Counted from the stretch's first letter, positions 32,571 to 44,662 are shown. The stretch is DNA of 64,000 nt from Muricea muricata (GCA_963855995.1 OY979718.1:46478059-46542058); one strand, 5' to 3'. Notes: generated by a model not told the origin, from the letters alone. Program-made: numbers and translations.

Positions 32571-33325
32571 ATCTATAAGGACGTAAACGTGCTTATATTC
32601 AGTTATACAAATGAGCATACGTTAAAATCTCAAACTTGCTTGGTTGCATGAAGGCTATGTGATAATACGGTGCGTAAGTTCACTAAATTCTTGTACAAAA
32701 TAAAATGATCATGATTTTCAAAGTATTAGCTACCTAAAGCTGTGATACACGTTAGAAACTGGACCTTACATTATATTGTTCAAGAATTATCGTCAAACAT
32801 TTGCAAAAGTGTAAAGCGGGCATTTCACAACATCACAACTCACAATACTGTATACAATGCAATGTCAATCACATTGAACACATACTGTATGTTTTGGAAT
32901 GTTCATTGGACTGATCCGAAAAATGCATATCAAACACAATGAGGCAGTTATACAATACACGAAATTTCTATAGCTTGGATAATTGTCTACAAATTGTAGC
33001 TGTTATGATAGTGAAGACTAATCACAAATCCAATCGGGCATTAGATTACTGCGAGTTGCAAGCATAATCATTTAAAATGACTTTCTTCATATAGTAATCA
33101 TTTGCATGTATTGACCATGCAAATTACAAAACGATTAACTCAGAACAACATAGTTAGCATATAAGACAGCTCATGCAATAGCCAATCAAATATTGCTATG
33201 TTTAGTTTAGCCATATTTTGCATATAGGTGATATAGCAAGAGCCAATAAGAAATGGCGATTTTTCGTGTCTTTCGTCTCGTTAGTGATATTAATGAGGTT
33301 TTACGTCCTTAGATGCAGGTCAACT
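32571..33325. mobile_element. TA-flanked MITE, 755 bp
   Basis: Terminal inverted repeats GTTGACCTGCATCTATAAGG on the left and AGATGCAGGTCAAC on the right, each bordered by TA; the match continues into GGACGTAAA. The interior has no significant coding frame. Likely Tc1/mariner-type. Confidence 0.7.
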
Positions 33326-33620
33326 ACAAGAACTTGTATGTTGATATATACCGGTGATATCCAATAACTCTCTTACTATATCCGTCTCTTCACGTTTGAA
33401 GTTTTACCGTTTGTGATATAAAACTTAGTTATCATATATACAGCTATTTCAATTAAGGTTGACGCGTCAATAGGCAATAGTATAATCTAAGCGCTAAATG
33501 CGTGATGGGTATAGTGAATAATATATGCATTTTTTGTGTGGTCAGTTACTCGATTGACAGTTGTTGTTAAGCGATTGAGAACAATACGCCCCGCACGACG
33601 GGTAAGGGTAAAACGCGGAT

Positions 33621-33816
33621 ACGGACGGACGGACGGATGGGCGGCGGACGGACGGACGGACGGACGGATGGGCGACGGACGGACGGACGGACGGACGGAC
33701 GGACGAACGGACGGACGGACGGACGGACGGACGGACGGACGGACGGACGGACGGACGGACGGACGGACGGACGGACGGACGGACGGACGGACGGACGGAC
33801 GGACGGACGGACGGAC
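33621..33816 (+). repeat. (CGGA)n microsatellite, left arm of foldback element
   Basis: About 196 bp of CGGA units with a few GGGCGA-type interruptions. It mirrors the TCCG tract at 36229-36346. Long Arg/Gly/Thr/Asp or Val/Arg/Pro/Ser frames across it are artefacts of the repeat. Confidence 0.95.
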
Positions 33817-34707
33817 GAGAAGGTAAAACACGGATATGAGAGTAAAACGCGGATGAGAGGATGACATTGGTAATCATAACATTGGTAATCATCATTATAA
33901 CATTTTAAGGGACCGATTACATGGGCGAGTTGTCCTGCAAACTGAGTTGAACTCGGGCACGGGAGTGATTTTAATCTTGAAATTGTAAACAAATAAAAGT
34001 CATTAAACTCAAAATATCAAATGAATTATGTTTTATGTTTCAACACACGCTTTAATAACATTTTGGACTGCAAAATTAAAACATTTCACGAAAACCGAAA
34101 TCGTAAAATTGAAAAGCAAAAAACCGATCGGGGCCAATAGCTACTAAACAAAATTATCGCGGCTAAAACTTCCTTCCGATACGTAAGGAAGTCATAACAT
34201 GCAATATACAAACCATTATATATTAATAAAAATTTTGCAACGATTTTTCGAGAGTTGCGCATTTTCAATCTATGCGTATTTTTAAAGACCTCAACCGTAA
34301 TTAAGACGGCATGACATGTAGAACACAAATCTTGGGGGAGGGGAAATGATTGGTTTTCTTGTCACAATGGAAAATATCTACAGAAATGAGCGCATTACAC
34401 CCGTTTTCAAAATTATAATATCTAATCCCAACTATTGGAATTTAGCGGCTGGCTATGCAAGCACAGTGGACTTGTCGGCTATCGATCGCAAGTGAAATTC
34501 CCGAAATGTAGCAAAATCTCCCTGTAAAATTAGTTGGATGGAATACACAGCCGAATACTTCTGTAGTTCTGTAATAAATGTCACGTGCAAGTGAAATTCC
34601 CGAGATGTAGCAAAATCTCCCCGTAAAATTAAGTTGGAATAAAAAGCTAAATAATTCAGCGTGTTCATTAAAGTAAAATGTCACTCTTTGGAAACTTGGT
34701 GCGGACA

Positions 34708-34832
34708 TAGCCTCCTCCGCAGGCAACTCTTTGGCATAAATATTTAAAATTTTAAAGTTAAGAATTGTTAGGGATCACTGAGGATAAAAGAGGAACACTA
34801 GGGATTCAAGATTTGCCTGCGGAGGAGGCTAG
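34708..34832. mobile_element. hAT-like MITE nested in the foldback element
   Basis: Inverted ends TAGCCTCCTCCGCAGGCAA and TTGCCTGCGGAGGAGGCTA, 125 bp in all. Flanks TGCGGACA and CGCGGACA form an 8-bp duplication with one mismatch. Confidence 0.7.
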
Positions 34833-36228
34833 CGCGGACAGACTAAATCCGATTTAGATTTTAGAGAACTGCCTATTTTTTCATGCAAAAATTTGGTCGA
34901 TAAAGAGGAAATTGGAGTCGGCGCATTTGCGGTTGTTTTCACGGCGAAGCTTCCTGACAAAAGCAAAGTCGTTGTTAACTAGGGATCCAAGGATAGTGCC
35001 AAGTTTCAGAACTCCGACAAATGTATAAAAAACTGACACAAATAGAAACAATGAATACAATACATACAGAACAATAAATGTGAAAACTGTGGTCTGCAAT
35101 TAGAAGGTATATTTTTGAAAGTTTCAAAGCGTTTAAAGTCAATCCTTTTGAATATGTAAACATACAATTTCATCGCGTTGTAGGGGTTGAGAGCATTAAC
35201 TGGACTCTCATTAAGAGAAACTTTATAAAGCCACCTCAATTACATGAATCTATGACATCGAAACTTTTTAAGGATATCGCTCAATGTTTGCATAAACTTG
35301 AAAATTTTCCCCTTTGGCTTGCGCAGTTTTACAACGAAATATAGTACTTCCGGTTAATTTTGTTTACCTCAAATAAATACTTCGCACGCTAAACTTTATT
35401 TATCACTACGTCGAAGAATTCGTTATATCTTGTCTATTTTCTTGTATTTTCGATTGAAGCGTTGCAAAAATATTAAGGAAACGACACCGCTTCATATGGT
35501 GATATTTTGAGGAATATACGATAAAGGAATAGCCGAATATATGATAAAATTTTTAGATATTATGTATGTGTACGTTCGCACTAACGACGAGCAGTCGGCA
35601 AGCGCCCGCTACATTATAATACGCGAAAGATTTCGCTGTATCTTGTTTGTTCTTTATTATTTTCGCATGGAGCTTTGCCAAAATGTAGAGAAAACTACGG
35701 CTATTCATTTTAGAGTAATTTACGGAATATACGACGTAACATAGCGAAAATTTTAGAAGATGAAAACAACTGTTGTTTTGATGCAGGTACTTTAAACCAG
35801 ACGCTACGTCAATGCTACGTCAATCGCCTTGCAGAGCTGACTTGTAAATTGCGATTATACATGTGCCGGGATGGCTCCAGAACGCATTGAGATTAAAAAT
35901 TAATGCACAACACTCGAAAAATCGTTGCAAAATTTTTATTAATATATAATGGTTTGTATATTGCATGTTATGACTTCCTTACGTATAGAATAAAGCGTGT
36001 GTTGAAACATAAAACATAATTCATTTGCTATTTTGAGTTTAATGACTTTTATTTGTTTACAATTTCAAGATTAAAATCACTCCCGTGCCCGAGTTCAACT
36101 CAGTTTGCAGGACAACTCGCCCATGTAATCGGTCCCTTAAAATGTTATAATGATGATTACCAATGTTATGATTACCAATGTTATCCTCTCATCCGCGTTT
36201 TACTCTCATATCCGTGTTTTACTCTCTC

Positions 36229-36346
36229 GTCCGTCCGTCCGTCCGTCCGTCCGTCCGTCCGTCCGTCCGCCCATCCGTCCGTCCGTCCGTCCGCCCATCC
36301 GTCCGTCCGTCCGTCCGTCCGTCCGCCCATCCGTCCGTCCGTCCGT
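36229..36346 (+). repeat. (TCCG)n microsatellite, right arm of foldback element
   Basis: About 118 bp of TCCG units with CCCATCCG interruptions, in inverted orientation to the left-arm tract. The two tracts differ in length by about 80 bp. Confidence 0.95.
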
Positions 36347-36639
36347 ATCCGCGTTTTACCCTTACCCCCCGCACGACGTCATGATAAATATGAAATGCAC
36401 CTTAAATATTGATTAATGAATACTAATACCTGCAAGAAATTGTCGTGAAATTCGTCAATATTTAAAGTATTTTCTATTATTTATTTTTCTGGTTTTGTAA
36501 ATACTACATTTAAAACTTCAAAATGATTGTACGCCTCATTGAAACCCTAATCGGTTAAAAGAATTTCTAATCTCCACTGAACAATGTGAACACAATTATT
36601 TTTACTAACGTTGTACAGTGTGTCCCAAAAACACGCTAC

Positions 36640-36985
36640 CCAGCTAGCACACAACGTTATCCCAACGTTGGCTGAACGTCGTATTTACGTTAAGTCGTGA
36701 CCTAACGTTAATACAACGTTCCCACCACGTTGTCTTTCTTACTTAAAAGCCCCAGACGTTGTAGCAACGTTGGTTGAACGTTAAATGTTAACGTTCGCCA
36801 AGGTGTCATTTTTACGTTGTATAGTAACGTTGTGTCAACGTTGGTTGAACGTTGAGATTGACGTTTGATAAATGTGATATTTTTACGTTGCATGCTAACG
36901 TTGTATCAACGTTGGTTGAAGGTTGAGAATGACGTTTGATAAATGTGATATGTTTACGATGTATGCTCACGTTGTATCAATTAGT
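36640..36985 (+). repeat. AACGTTG-rich minisatellite
   Basis: Three to four diverged units of about 70-75 bp built on CAACGTTGGTTGAACGTT and GACGTTTGATAAATGTGATA, with AACGTT the recurring palindromic core. A TACAGTGTGTCCCAAAAAC mariner-like end lies just to the left (36614). Such cores with a MITE-like end suggest a non-autonomous element carrying internal tandem repeats. Confidence 0.75.
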
Positions 36986-36997
36986 CTTTGAAATTCA

Positions 36998-39245
36998 AAC
37001 AAGACGCCTGCTAAGGCGTTCACTCCGCCTGCCAAACGAAAATGGGCACAAAACCAGGCAGGGCTGTAACTAGAGCTTTCATTGGGGGTGGGGTATATTC
37101 ACTTATCTCTGTTCTGCCCAACTAATTCCTTTTTAAATCAATTATTATTAGGGTACCTTCCAATCCAAGGCATCTTAAGACATTGCTAGCACATCTTATG
37201 TAATCACTAAGATAACCAAAAATCAATGTCTGAGTGACCTGCCAGGCACTCTGTCCAGAGTCCTAGTAGGATTGCAGTTTTTAGAATTTAATTTAAATTA
37301 AAGACTTTCATAGTACATATGTTAAACAAGATTCTTTTGCCATAATACCACCAACATATAGCTGTTTTATTTTGCAAGTAAAGAAAATTTTACTAAAAGT
37401 GTATACAATACATCAATCTATTAAATCCATCAATTTATTAAATCTATTCTGTAGCACACTGCCTGAAGTCTCCACGATATAATTTGTTGGGAAAATGTTG
37501 GCTAGCCTTTTGATATATTGACAAGCTTTGAATTAGATATTTGATGTGTTGATAAGGTGTCAGGTAAATATTTGGCATGTTTATTAAATGTTGGTAAGGA
37601 TTTTGACTAGTTGACAAGTTTTCGACCAGACTTTTGACATGTTGATAAGATCTGAGTTAGTCTTTTGATATGTGGACAAGCTTTGAAATGGACTTTTGAC
37701 ATGTTGATATGCTCCTAGTTAGACTTTTGGCATGTTGACAAGATGTCGGTTAGGTTTTTGGCTTGTTGACAAGATGTCAGTTAGGCTTTTGGCTTGTTGA
37801 CAAGATGTTGGTTAGGCTTTTGGCTAGTTGACAAGATGTCGGTAATGCTTTTTGCTTGTTGACAAGATGTTGGTTAGGCTTTTGGCTTGGTGACAAGATG
37901 TCGGTTAGGCTTTTGGCTTGTTGACAAGATGTCGGTAAGGCTTTTGGCTTGTTGACAAGATGTCGGTTAGACTTTGACCTGTACATGCCCACAAGTTGTC
38001 AGTTAGACTTTCGACATGCTGACAAAGTATTTACTTCCAGAAAGCTTCAGGTGTCAGTTAAAACATTGGTATATAGGCAGGGTGTCTGATAAAGTTTTGG
38101 CAAATTGAGAAAGTGCCAGTTGAAATTTTACTAAATTTAAGTTAGAATTTAAGTTAAATTTTGTTCCTTTTTTTATTTTGCATTTTTGAGTTTTTTTCTT
38201 GCTATATTAATAATTATAGCAACAATCTTTGCAGTAATCGACTTAAAAGTATTTCTGTGATCTGTATTTTCTGTGATATCCAATTTGAAATCCTTTCTCT
38301 GAGTCAACTATTCAACAATAAACATGTCAATTATTTTATAAAGAAAGTTATTATAAATACTATAGGTAAAGACTAAAATGCCGCACTCAGCTATGACTGT
38401 TGACGTTCTAACAAAACAAGTATTAAAAACGCTCATAAAAACAACAAAAATTAAAAAAACTACTAAGCTATTAAGTTTGAAGTCTGAAGTATCCACGATA
38501 TAATTTGTTGGGAACTTTAGACTAACATAATATTATGTATTTCTGGAATTGGAATGTAAAATGTCTCTTACCTTTTATAATTACATGAGATCCTACAAGC
38601 AAATAAATCATTTTGCACGATATATTAGCATCTCAACATAGGTAGAAATAGAAAACCAAGGAAAGCAATCACAACGTGTTTAGAATTAGGAACACATTTC
38701 CTAGACTCATTCCTTAATCATGGAATGATGAAGTCTATCAGAATTTGCCGTTTTAAAACATTTCTGGAGCAATGTTTTGATAAAGAACCTTCCTGTCCCT
38801 TTTTGTTAACTATTACATGTTAAAAAAAGTGTTTTGTATGTAGATATTTCAGTAGAATTTGCGTTTGATTCTTGTGTAGAAATTTCTAAATTTCCTTAAA
38901 AGTAGGAATAAACCAGAAAATGACGGAAACACGCTCTCAAAACTTCACCGCGACACATCGCTGGAATTTGTCGTTTTAAAGCATTTTGCATGAGAATCTT
39001 TGCACGTAAAACCTTCTTGCGGTTTAGATGTTCTTGCATGCACGTTTAAATGCGTGTTTTGTTGACACATTTCGCTAGAAATTGAGTTTAAACGCCGTGT
39101 TTAGGTCGGCTCACGCGGTTTGTGCCAGCGGTATCACCCATGAGCGCTGCACCGACTTCTGACACCGAAAAAAAATAAAAAAAAAAAAAAAAAAACAGAA
39201 ACGGGGCGAATTTAAAACTCCGCCTCGCCTACGGCAGGCGGAGTA
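36998..39245. repeat. dispersed repeat family R, copy B (long form)
   Basis: Matches copy A (29197-30473) at both ends: 36998-37492 aligns with 29197-29715, and 38484-39245 aligns with about 29690-30473. Between them lies about 1 kb absent from copy A, bounded by two copies of a phrase containing TCCACGATATAATTTGTTGG (at about 37470 and 38490). Ends in the same ACTCCGCCT/AGGCGGAGT hairpin. Confidence 0.72.
37500..38040 (+). repeat. 31-bp minisatellite
   Basis: Tandem units of 31 bp containing GTTGACAAGATGTCGGTTAG followed by GCTTTTGGCTT. Units in the middle (about 37735-37975) are nearly identical; those toward both edges are increasingly diverged. The 71-codon minus frame at 37777-37992 is a by-product. 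Confidence 0.9.
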
Positions 39246-40459
39246 ATTAGTCATAATAGAGCGATCTGATTGTTCTAAAATGCGTTGAGTTAAAACAATA
39301 CAGACTTCACAAAGCAGTCCACACGTTTGTGGTGTTATGCTTTAGCAGCGCCTATTGTCATGACAAATAAAATCTGATATATCTTCTAGTTAATTGACAA
39401 AACAATTTACACTCCTGTTACACATCCCACAAGAGTAATCAATTGACCTTGTTTTAGTATTGTGCTAATTGGAGAAGTTTATTTGCATACACCCATCACG
39501 CATCTGGCGCTTAGATTGTACTATTGCCTATTGTCGCATCAACCTTAATTGAAATGGCTGTATATAGATTATAGATACAACTTACGTTCATTCTTTGTAT
39601 ATAGCTCTCATCAAGCTGCGATGTAGCAACGAAACGCAAGCCAATAAAATTTAATATAAATTTGGGTTGTTCGATACGTATGTCTTTAAAATCGCTTCCT
39701 GGGTATAATATCCATATTCAGAAAGCAAAGACCTTTACACTATACGAGCAGCATTGGTATCCAAAATTTATTACCTGGTTGTGCCTCAGAATGCCAAATG
39801 GCATGAAATAGCAGCCTGACAAAAGGTCAAAGAGTCAATGTCATTGGTCATGGCAAAATCAACTCGCCAACTCGCTACGAGCACAAACTATCAGCATTGC
39901 GATTAGATGAAATCACTCGCAGCAAGCAATCAAGCAAGCTAGCGAGTTGACATTGCGACAAGTGGAAAAAAACCCTTCAGTCGTGCTCCAGTGCGTGCAC
40001 GCACGAACATTCTAGCTGGTTATCATCATGTGACTTATATACAGGCATCCTTTTAATTTGCCCTCAAAATTGCATTAGACATATAGACGACTGTAACAAT
40101 AGATATTTAACAGATGTATGTGAAGTCAGAGGTTTTCAATTTGAGCAGTAAAACATCGGTTATAGGCCCCTGTCTTGTTCTTTTTAAATTTTGCATGATC
40201 AGCGGTGTAAAAGATTTTTTAGTGAAAAATGTTAGCTGCTGAGGCACTGTTCAAAGAAATGATATATATTATATACTGAAATGCAGTGTGTGTTTCGTGC
40301 GTTGGGGTTAAATATTAGAGGTTCATAATTAGATAAAAGCAAAAAATTATGACTGATGTATAAAAAGTGTCATTGATCAATCAGCACCGTATATGATTTT
40401 TTCTATGTGATATGTTTGGATCTTTCTAAGAAGAATTAGTAGAATCACACTAGTATACT
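39246..40459. other. intergenic with short repeated blocks
   Basis: No gene seen. A block at about 39490-39570 is the inverse of 33430-33520 (GCCTATTGTCGCATCAACCTT region). Sequence at 39575-39610 (GATACAACTTACGTTCATT, TATATAGCTCT) recurs at about 43515-43555. Confidence 0.5.
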
Positions 40460-40735
40460 ATTTCAAATGCTGTAATTTGATTGGTTACCCTACTCGCTAT
40501 CTATTTCTCGATAGATAGCGAGTAGCGAAACAATCATCTTCCTATACAGATTTCTTTTAAAAAAATTGCTTAAAAATCAAATTTTTTCTTGAATATTCCA
40601 TGTTTGACCTCTGATTCTACTAAAACAATTAGATTACTCGCTCTAGATTTCTATGCGGTGATAGTTGATTCGGGCTTCGCCCTCATCAACTAACACCGCA
40701 TAGAAATCTCGAGCTCGTAATCTAATTGTTAAATG
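40460..40735. repeat. hairpin-rich short repeat, better copy of the 4955-5145 family
   Basis: Two hairpins stand out. The first, 40492-40523, pairs ACTCGCTATCTAT with its complement. The second, 40645-40709, has a stem AGATTTCTATGCGGTG capped by GGGCTTCGCCC and is itself enclosed by inverted ACAATTAGATTAC (40624 and about 40717). No coding capacity. Confidence 0.65.
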
Positions 40736-41179
40736 GAACATATCTTTATATATTCAAAATCCTTATCTTCATCAACTTTTCACTAATAAAGATTGTGGAA
40801 ATGAAGTCACAAGGTGAGTTTTTGGAGCAAAAAATCAAAGGAAAACTTATTTGCAATTCACCTAATGACATCAAATCCGGAAACTTTATCAGTGAAAAGT
40901 TGACGACGATGAAGATTTTGAGTATAAAGATATATTACATTTTTTCTCAGAATGATCCAAAGGTATCATGTACAAAAAATCATATAAGGTGTTAGTTGCA
41001 CTTTAAGTAAGGCAAACCATACAATTTTCTAAGTAGCACATTTATAGTGCTTATCTGAACTATACTAACCCTATACAGGATTGGTACAATTACAGGGAAA
41101 ATTCATACTTTCTATCTTAATTTCTGCATCCAAACTTGCAGAATATAGAAATTGCTTGGTATATTATTTATCACATCAC

Positions 41180-41395
41180 TTATATTCTGGGCACAACTAT
41201 ATTGAAAGCAATTTGCCCAACTGCATCTTCATTGAATAACTGACACAATTGAGCATAATTTGTGTTGAAGTAAGTGAAGTCCTGTAAATTCATGTCTGTA
41301 AAGTCATGGCGTTCATCATAAGCAATCAGTTGTTGGCCAAACAACAAGATGTGAGGCTGGCCAAAGTTTATGTTGGTACAAATTTGGACGGAATT
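41180..41395 (-). pseudogene. unassigned open frame, possible exon or relic
   Basis: A minus-strand frame of about 67 codons without a starting Met ends at a TAA at 41180. Its composition looks protein-like (FGQPHILLFGQQL, DFTDMNLQDFTYFN, IAFNIVVPRI) rather than random. I do not recognise the family and see no certain splice acceptor upstream. It may be the last exon of a host gene or a fragment of a mobile-element protein. Confidence 0.3.
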
Positions 41396-41845
41396 TTGTT
41401 ATGAAATTATCTTTGCAGGGGGAGGAAATGGAGGGTGCATGTTGTAGGCGAAACCACGATTCAACGCCGTAGCGATTTTCGTAATATACTTTTAATAATA
41501 CATTCTAAAATGATTGGATTTGATTGAATTACATTCAGTTATAATTGATTTGAAAATATACGATAAAACACATTAGAACTGATCACTTAAATACCTGAAG
41601 AGTTGGTCTCTACAGCTTGAAAACACGCACTCCTGTCATTCCGACAATTTATTCAACCCCAAACATATATTCGCTATAATGCTCACTGCCCAGTTACTAC
41701 GTATCATATTGCCACATGCGAATCAGAGTTAAATCAGGTTATAATAAATTGAAATAATGAACAAGTTTACTTTAATTAAGGAAATATAGTTAAGTTTGAG
41801 GTTAAGTTTAGCGTAACCGTATGCATGATGGCATGTCCGTAACAG

Positions 41846-42930
41846 ATGCATTTAGACGAACTGATTGTGTCTTTGCGAAGAAGATTCAAGGTTAAAAGCG
41901 AGGAAACGAGGAGAAGAATTTATAGTTCATCCTCAGGGAAAACAAGCAGAAGTTCAGCCACTAAAACAACAGTATCACGAAAGAGAGAAAATTTAGTTAG
42001 CCCTTGCACAATTAAAGGGAACCCAGTTTTTAAAACAGCACGAGCTGGAGAGGAAGATGGCGGAGTTAAATGATCAGAAGGGGGCCATGGGAGCTCAAAT
42101 GGAGGAAACGAGCGTAAGTAAGCCTCAATGTTTATGACAAGGAAGTAGGTGTCGTATCAGAGGAAGAAAATACCAACAAGTACAAGGCAACTACAGTCTT
42201 GCAACAACCACAAGTCCTGTCAAATTTACCCCAGAGACAAGTTGGACAGTTTGAAGTGCAGTCACAATGAATCTGCCCAACCTCATGTCATACAAGGTAG
42301 TAGCAAAACAGCGACCGAATATGATTTCGCAACCAGTGCATATAACGCATTTACCGAAAGGAAACGAAATAGATAGAGGGGAAGAAGTGGTATGAGCACT
42401 GCTGCAAGTGGTTTCTATACCAAAAATCAAGTGCATGCATTTCGATGGTATGCAATAAATTATGTTTCTTTCATGCATAACTTCATGACGTGCTTAGAAA
42501 AGGACAATCCAGATAATTCTACTCGTCTGCAACTCTAAAAACAACACTGCAATGCCAAGGCTCGTGAATTCATTGAAAGCTGCGTGAACCTACCTGCTGA
42601 AGAGGGATATAATACAGCTAAGAACACCCTGTATGAAAACTGTGGGAAACCACACATACTTACAAAGGCGCATATCAAAAGGTAATGAATTTACCATTCT
42701 TCAAGCAAGTAGACAGGGTAAGTTTGCCGGAGTTCACAAGCATGAGCTCACAGTACGAAAGTGAGTTGAATCATACAAACACTTGAGCTAAACAGGCAAC
42801 AGCCATCATTCATGCAAGTCAAGTGGACGGAATGCAGGCGCAAAACTCGAATCTAGATCTCGACCAGATTTCAAGGATTTCCTCCAGTTTTTCAAGAAAA
42901 GAGCTTTTCTTATGGACAATAAGTAGGGGG
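41846..42930 (+). pseudogene. BEL/Pao gag relic
   Basis: The first part is charged and coiled-coil-like (RRRFKVKSEETRRRIY). The gag-associated region (DUF1759 type) is visible as IPKIKCMHFDG (about 42418), AREFIESCVNLPAEEGYNTA leading into KNTLYENCGKPHIL (about 42560-42660), and DFKDFLQFFKKRAF (about 42868). Several stops separate these blocks. The coding trail resumes at 45556 beyond the inserted element. Confidence 0.65.
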
Positions 42931-44160
42931 AAGATCTTTGTTTAAAGGACATTGGCAATAGATTTTTTTATTCTGTATATCTATTACACATACGTACGGA
43001 ATACTTAATTACGTATTTTCACTTGTCCATCGCGTTTAGTTGCTTAGAAATATCGTAAAACTTTCTACCTTCGTCGGCCATCTTGAAAAAAAACGGGTAT
43101 ACTAATTTATGCGGAAATAAATTTGTGACGTCAGGTGCAGGGGAACGAAATAATATTAATATACGATAGTATTAGAACAAATACATTCTAAGACGATTTT
43201 GATCCAAAAAATACAGATGAACCCCAAATTTTTTTGTATAACTGCGTAAATATCTAGTGCCACTACTGTACTATGTGTTTCATCTGTGTTTCTAAAATAA
43301 ATGCGTTGATTTCGATGGTAAAAGCACGCTCATCACCGGTACTATGCTAATTAATTGATATGCTCGCGTACTTTGTAGACTTTTATCATACCGTTATCGG
43401 CGGTCAGGGCTACTCTGACGGCTGTGATTGGGCGCTTTTACAATGTTGCGGGCATCAACAGGATGTAGCTCAAAATATCAGGTCAAGTTCAATTTTTACC
43501 GTTTGTAATATATACAGATACAACTTATGTTTATTCATTATATATAGCTCTGAGGATGAAGCTCATTGAACACTATTGTCTAATACAGTAATAGCTACTA
43601 GCTATATAGTAACGACTGAGTACAATATGTTTTAATTCTTTGCATTCGCGTTATATAAACACCTTCATTACTGCTTTCTTGGAGGTCATTTAGTAGGTGT
43701 GTAACGTACGAGACTCTCAAATAACACACTAATACTTCCAGTTAGAATCTGTTTTATTTATGATAACTTCTCTACATTTGTACTCTAGCCGTCTAGAGCG
43801 TTTACTATGACTTTGCATGATTTACATATGACCACGCGCAAATAATGGCAATGCGAATTCGTTTTGGTAGCTATTAACATAATCGTTACAGGTCACACAT
43901 AGAATAGCGTCAGTTCTACGGACCTCCTAGGTTTTTGTTGGAAATCCTTCGCACTAGTTCGGTTAAACTGTCAGAATCTCCCGTTCGCTGGTTCAACAAC
44001 AACAATGGGGACTGTATTTCGTTTTTTTCTTATTTTCGTTTATTCAACACAACATTTACAACCAATTCAATATAGCATTACAAACACAATCTGATACAAG
44101 AAGCTGTTCACCTTAGAAGTAGGTACAACACTGAGGAAAGCTAAAGTCTATGCCAATGAA

Positions 44161-44442
44161 GTGCTACCTGTTGAACCAAAATCACTTGTTGAGCAGTATT
44201 TAGAAGGGAAGAAACGTCCATCAAAGGAGCAAGTGGTGGCCAGTCGAAAATCTCGGTTCAGCAAGCCAGCTTTACCTGCAATTACAGAGAGACAATCAGC
44301 TAAGAAACCGTGTGCTTGTCAAGGAAAATGTGCCACCAAAAATGCAGTTGTAGGGGTGAAGATTTAAATGTGCGACCCAAAATGCAATTGTAAAGTTGAG
44401 AAGTGTAAAAATCGTGAGTGAGGCAGATTCATATGATGAACA
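44161..44442 (+). pseudogene. cysteine-rich (CRC/KIF4 tail-like) fragment
   Basis: The plus frame has a basic, proline-containing lead (LVEQYLEGKKRPSKEQVV) followed by CACQGKC. The cysteine pattern continues only after a one-base frame change (KCSCRG) and again as KCNCKVEKCKNRE before a stop near 44420. The spacing recalls the cysteine-rich CRC module at the end of chromokinesins and in tesmin-type proteins; this assignment is by pattern only. The gene is frame-broken and lies between the inverted ends of the TTAA element. Confidence 0.45.
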
Positions 44443-44662
44443 ACTTTATAAACTAACATTTTAGAAATTAATTTGGGGATTGTATGCACATTAAAGCTGA
44501 TTTAGTACATGGAACATCTTCGACATAAAAACATTTCAACAGCAAACGAGTTAATATCTCATGGTTGAAATGCTTCATATGTTAGCACAAAGTTGGCCAA
44601 ATTTCAAAAATTTGGAAAGCCTACACACAACTGTTTTATACAGTAAAAATACAAAAAAAAGC

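Larger units (their letters stand above)
33601..36366. mobile_element. 2,766-bp foldback element with 12-bp target duplication and CGGA-repeat ends
   Basis: Begins GGTAAGGGTAAAACGCGGAT and ends with its exact reverse complement. CCCCGCACGACG lies directly outside both ends (33589-33600 and 36367-36378) in the same orientation, as a target-site duplication would. Just inside each end is a CGGA/TCCG microsatellite. The inverted arms continue to about 34275 on the left and 35885 on the right, the left arm having an extra stretch of about 150 bp (34040-34190). The 1.6-kb centre has no transposase-like frame. It contains a 50-bp direct repeat (34488-34535 and 34588-34638) and a nested hAT-type MITE. 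Non-autonomous; superfamily unknown. Confidence 0.8.

Noticed and set aside
33487-33992. Arg-Pro-Ser-Val and Gly-Arg-Thr-Asp repeat proteins (also at 36053-36416)
   Set aside because: Produced by the CGGA/TCCG microsatellites in the foldback element arms.
37500-38040. Regularly spaced repeats considered as a CRISPR-like array
   Set aside because: The units are contiguous 31-bp tandem repeats with no unique spacers, in a eukaryotic genome.
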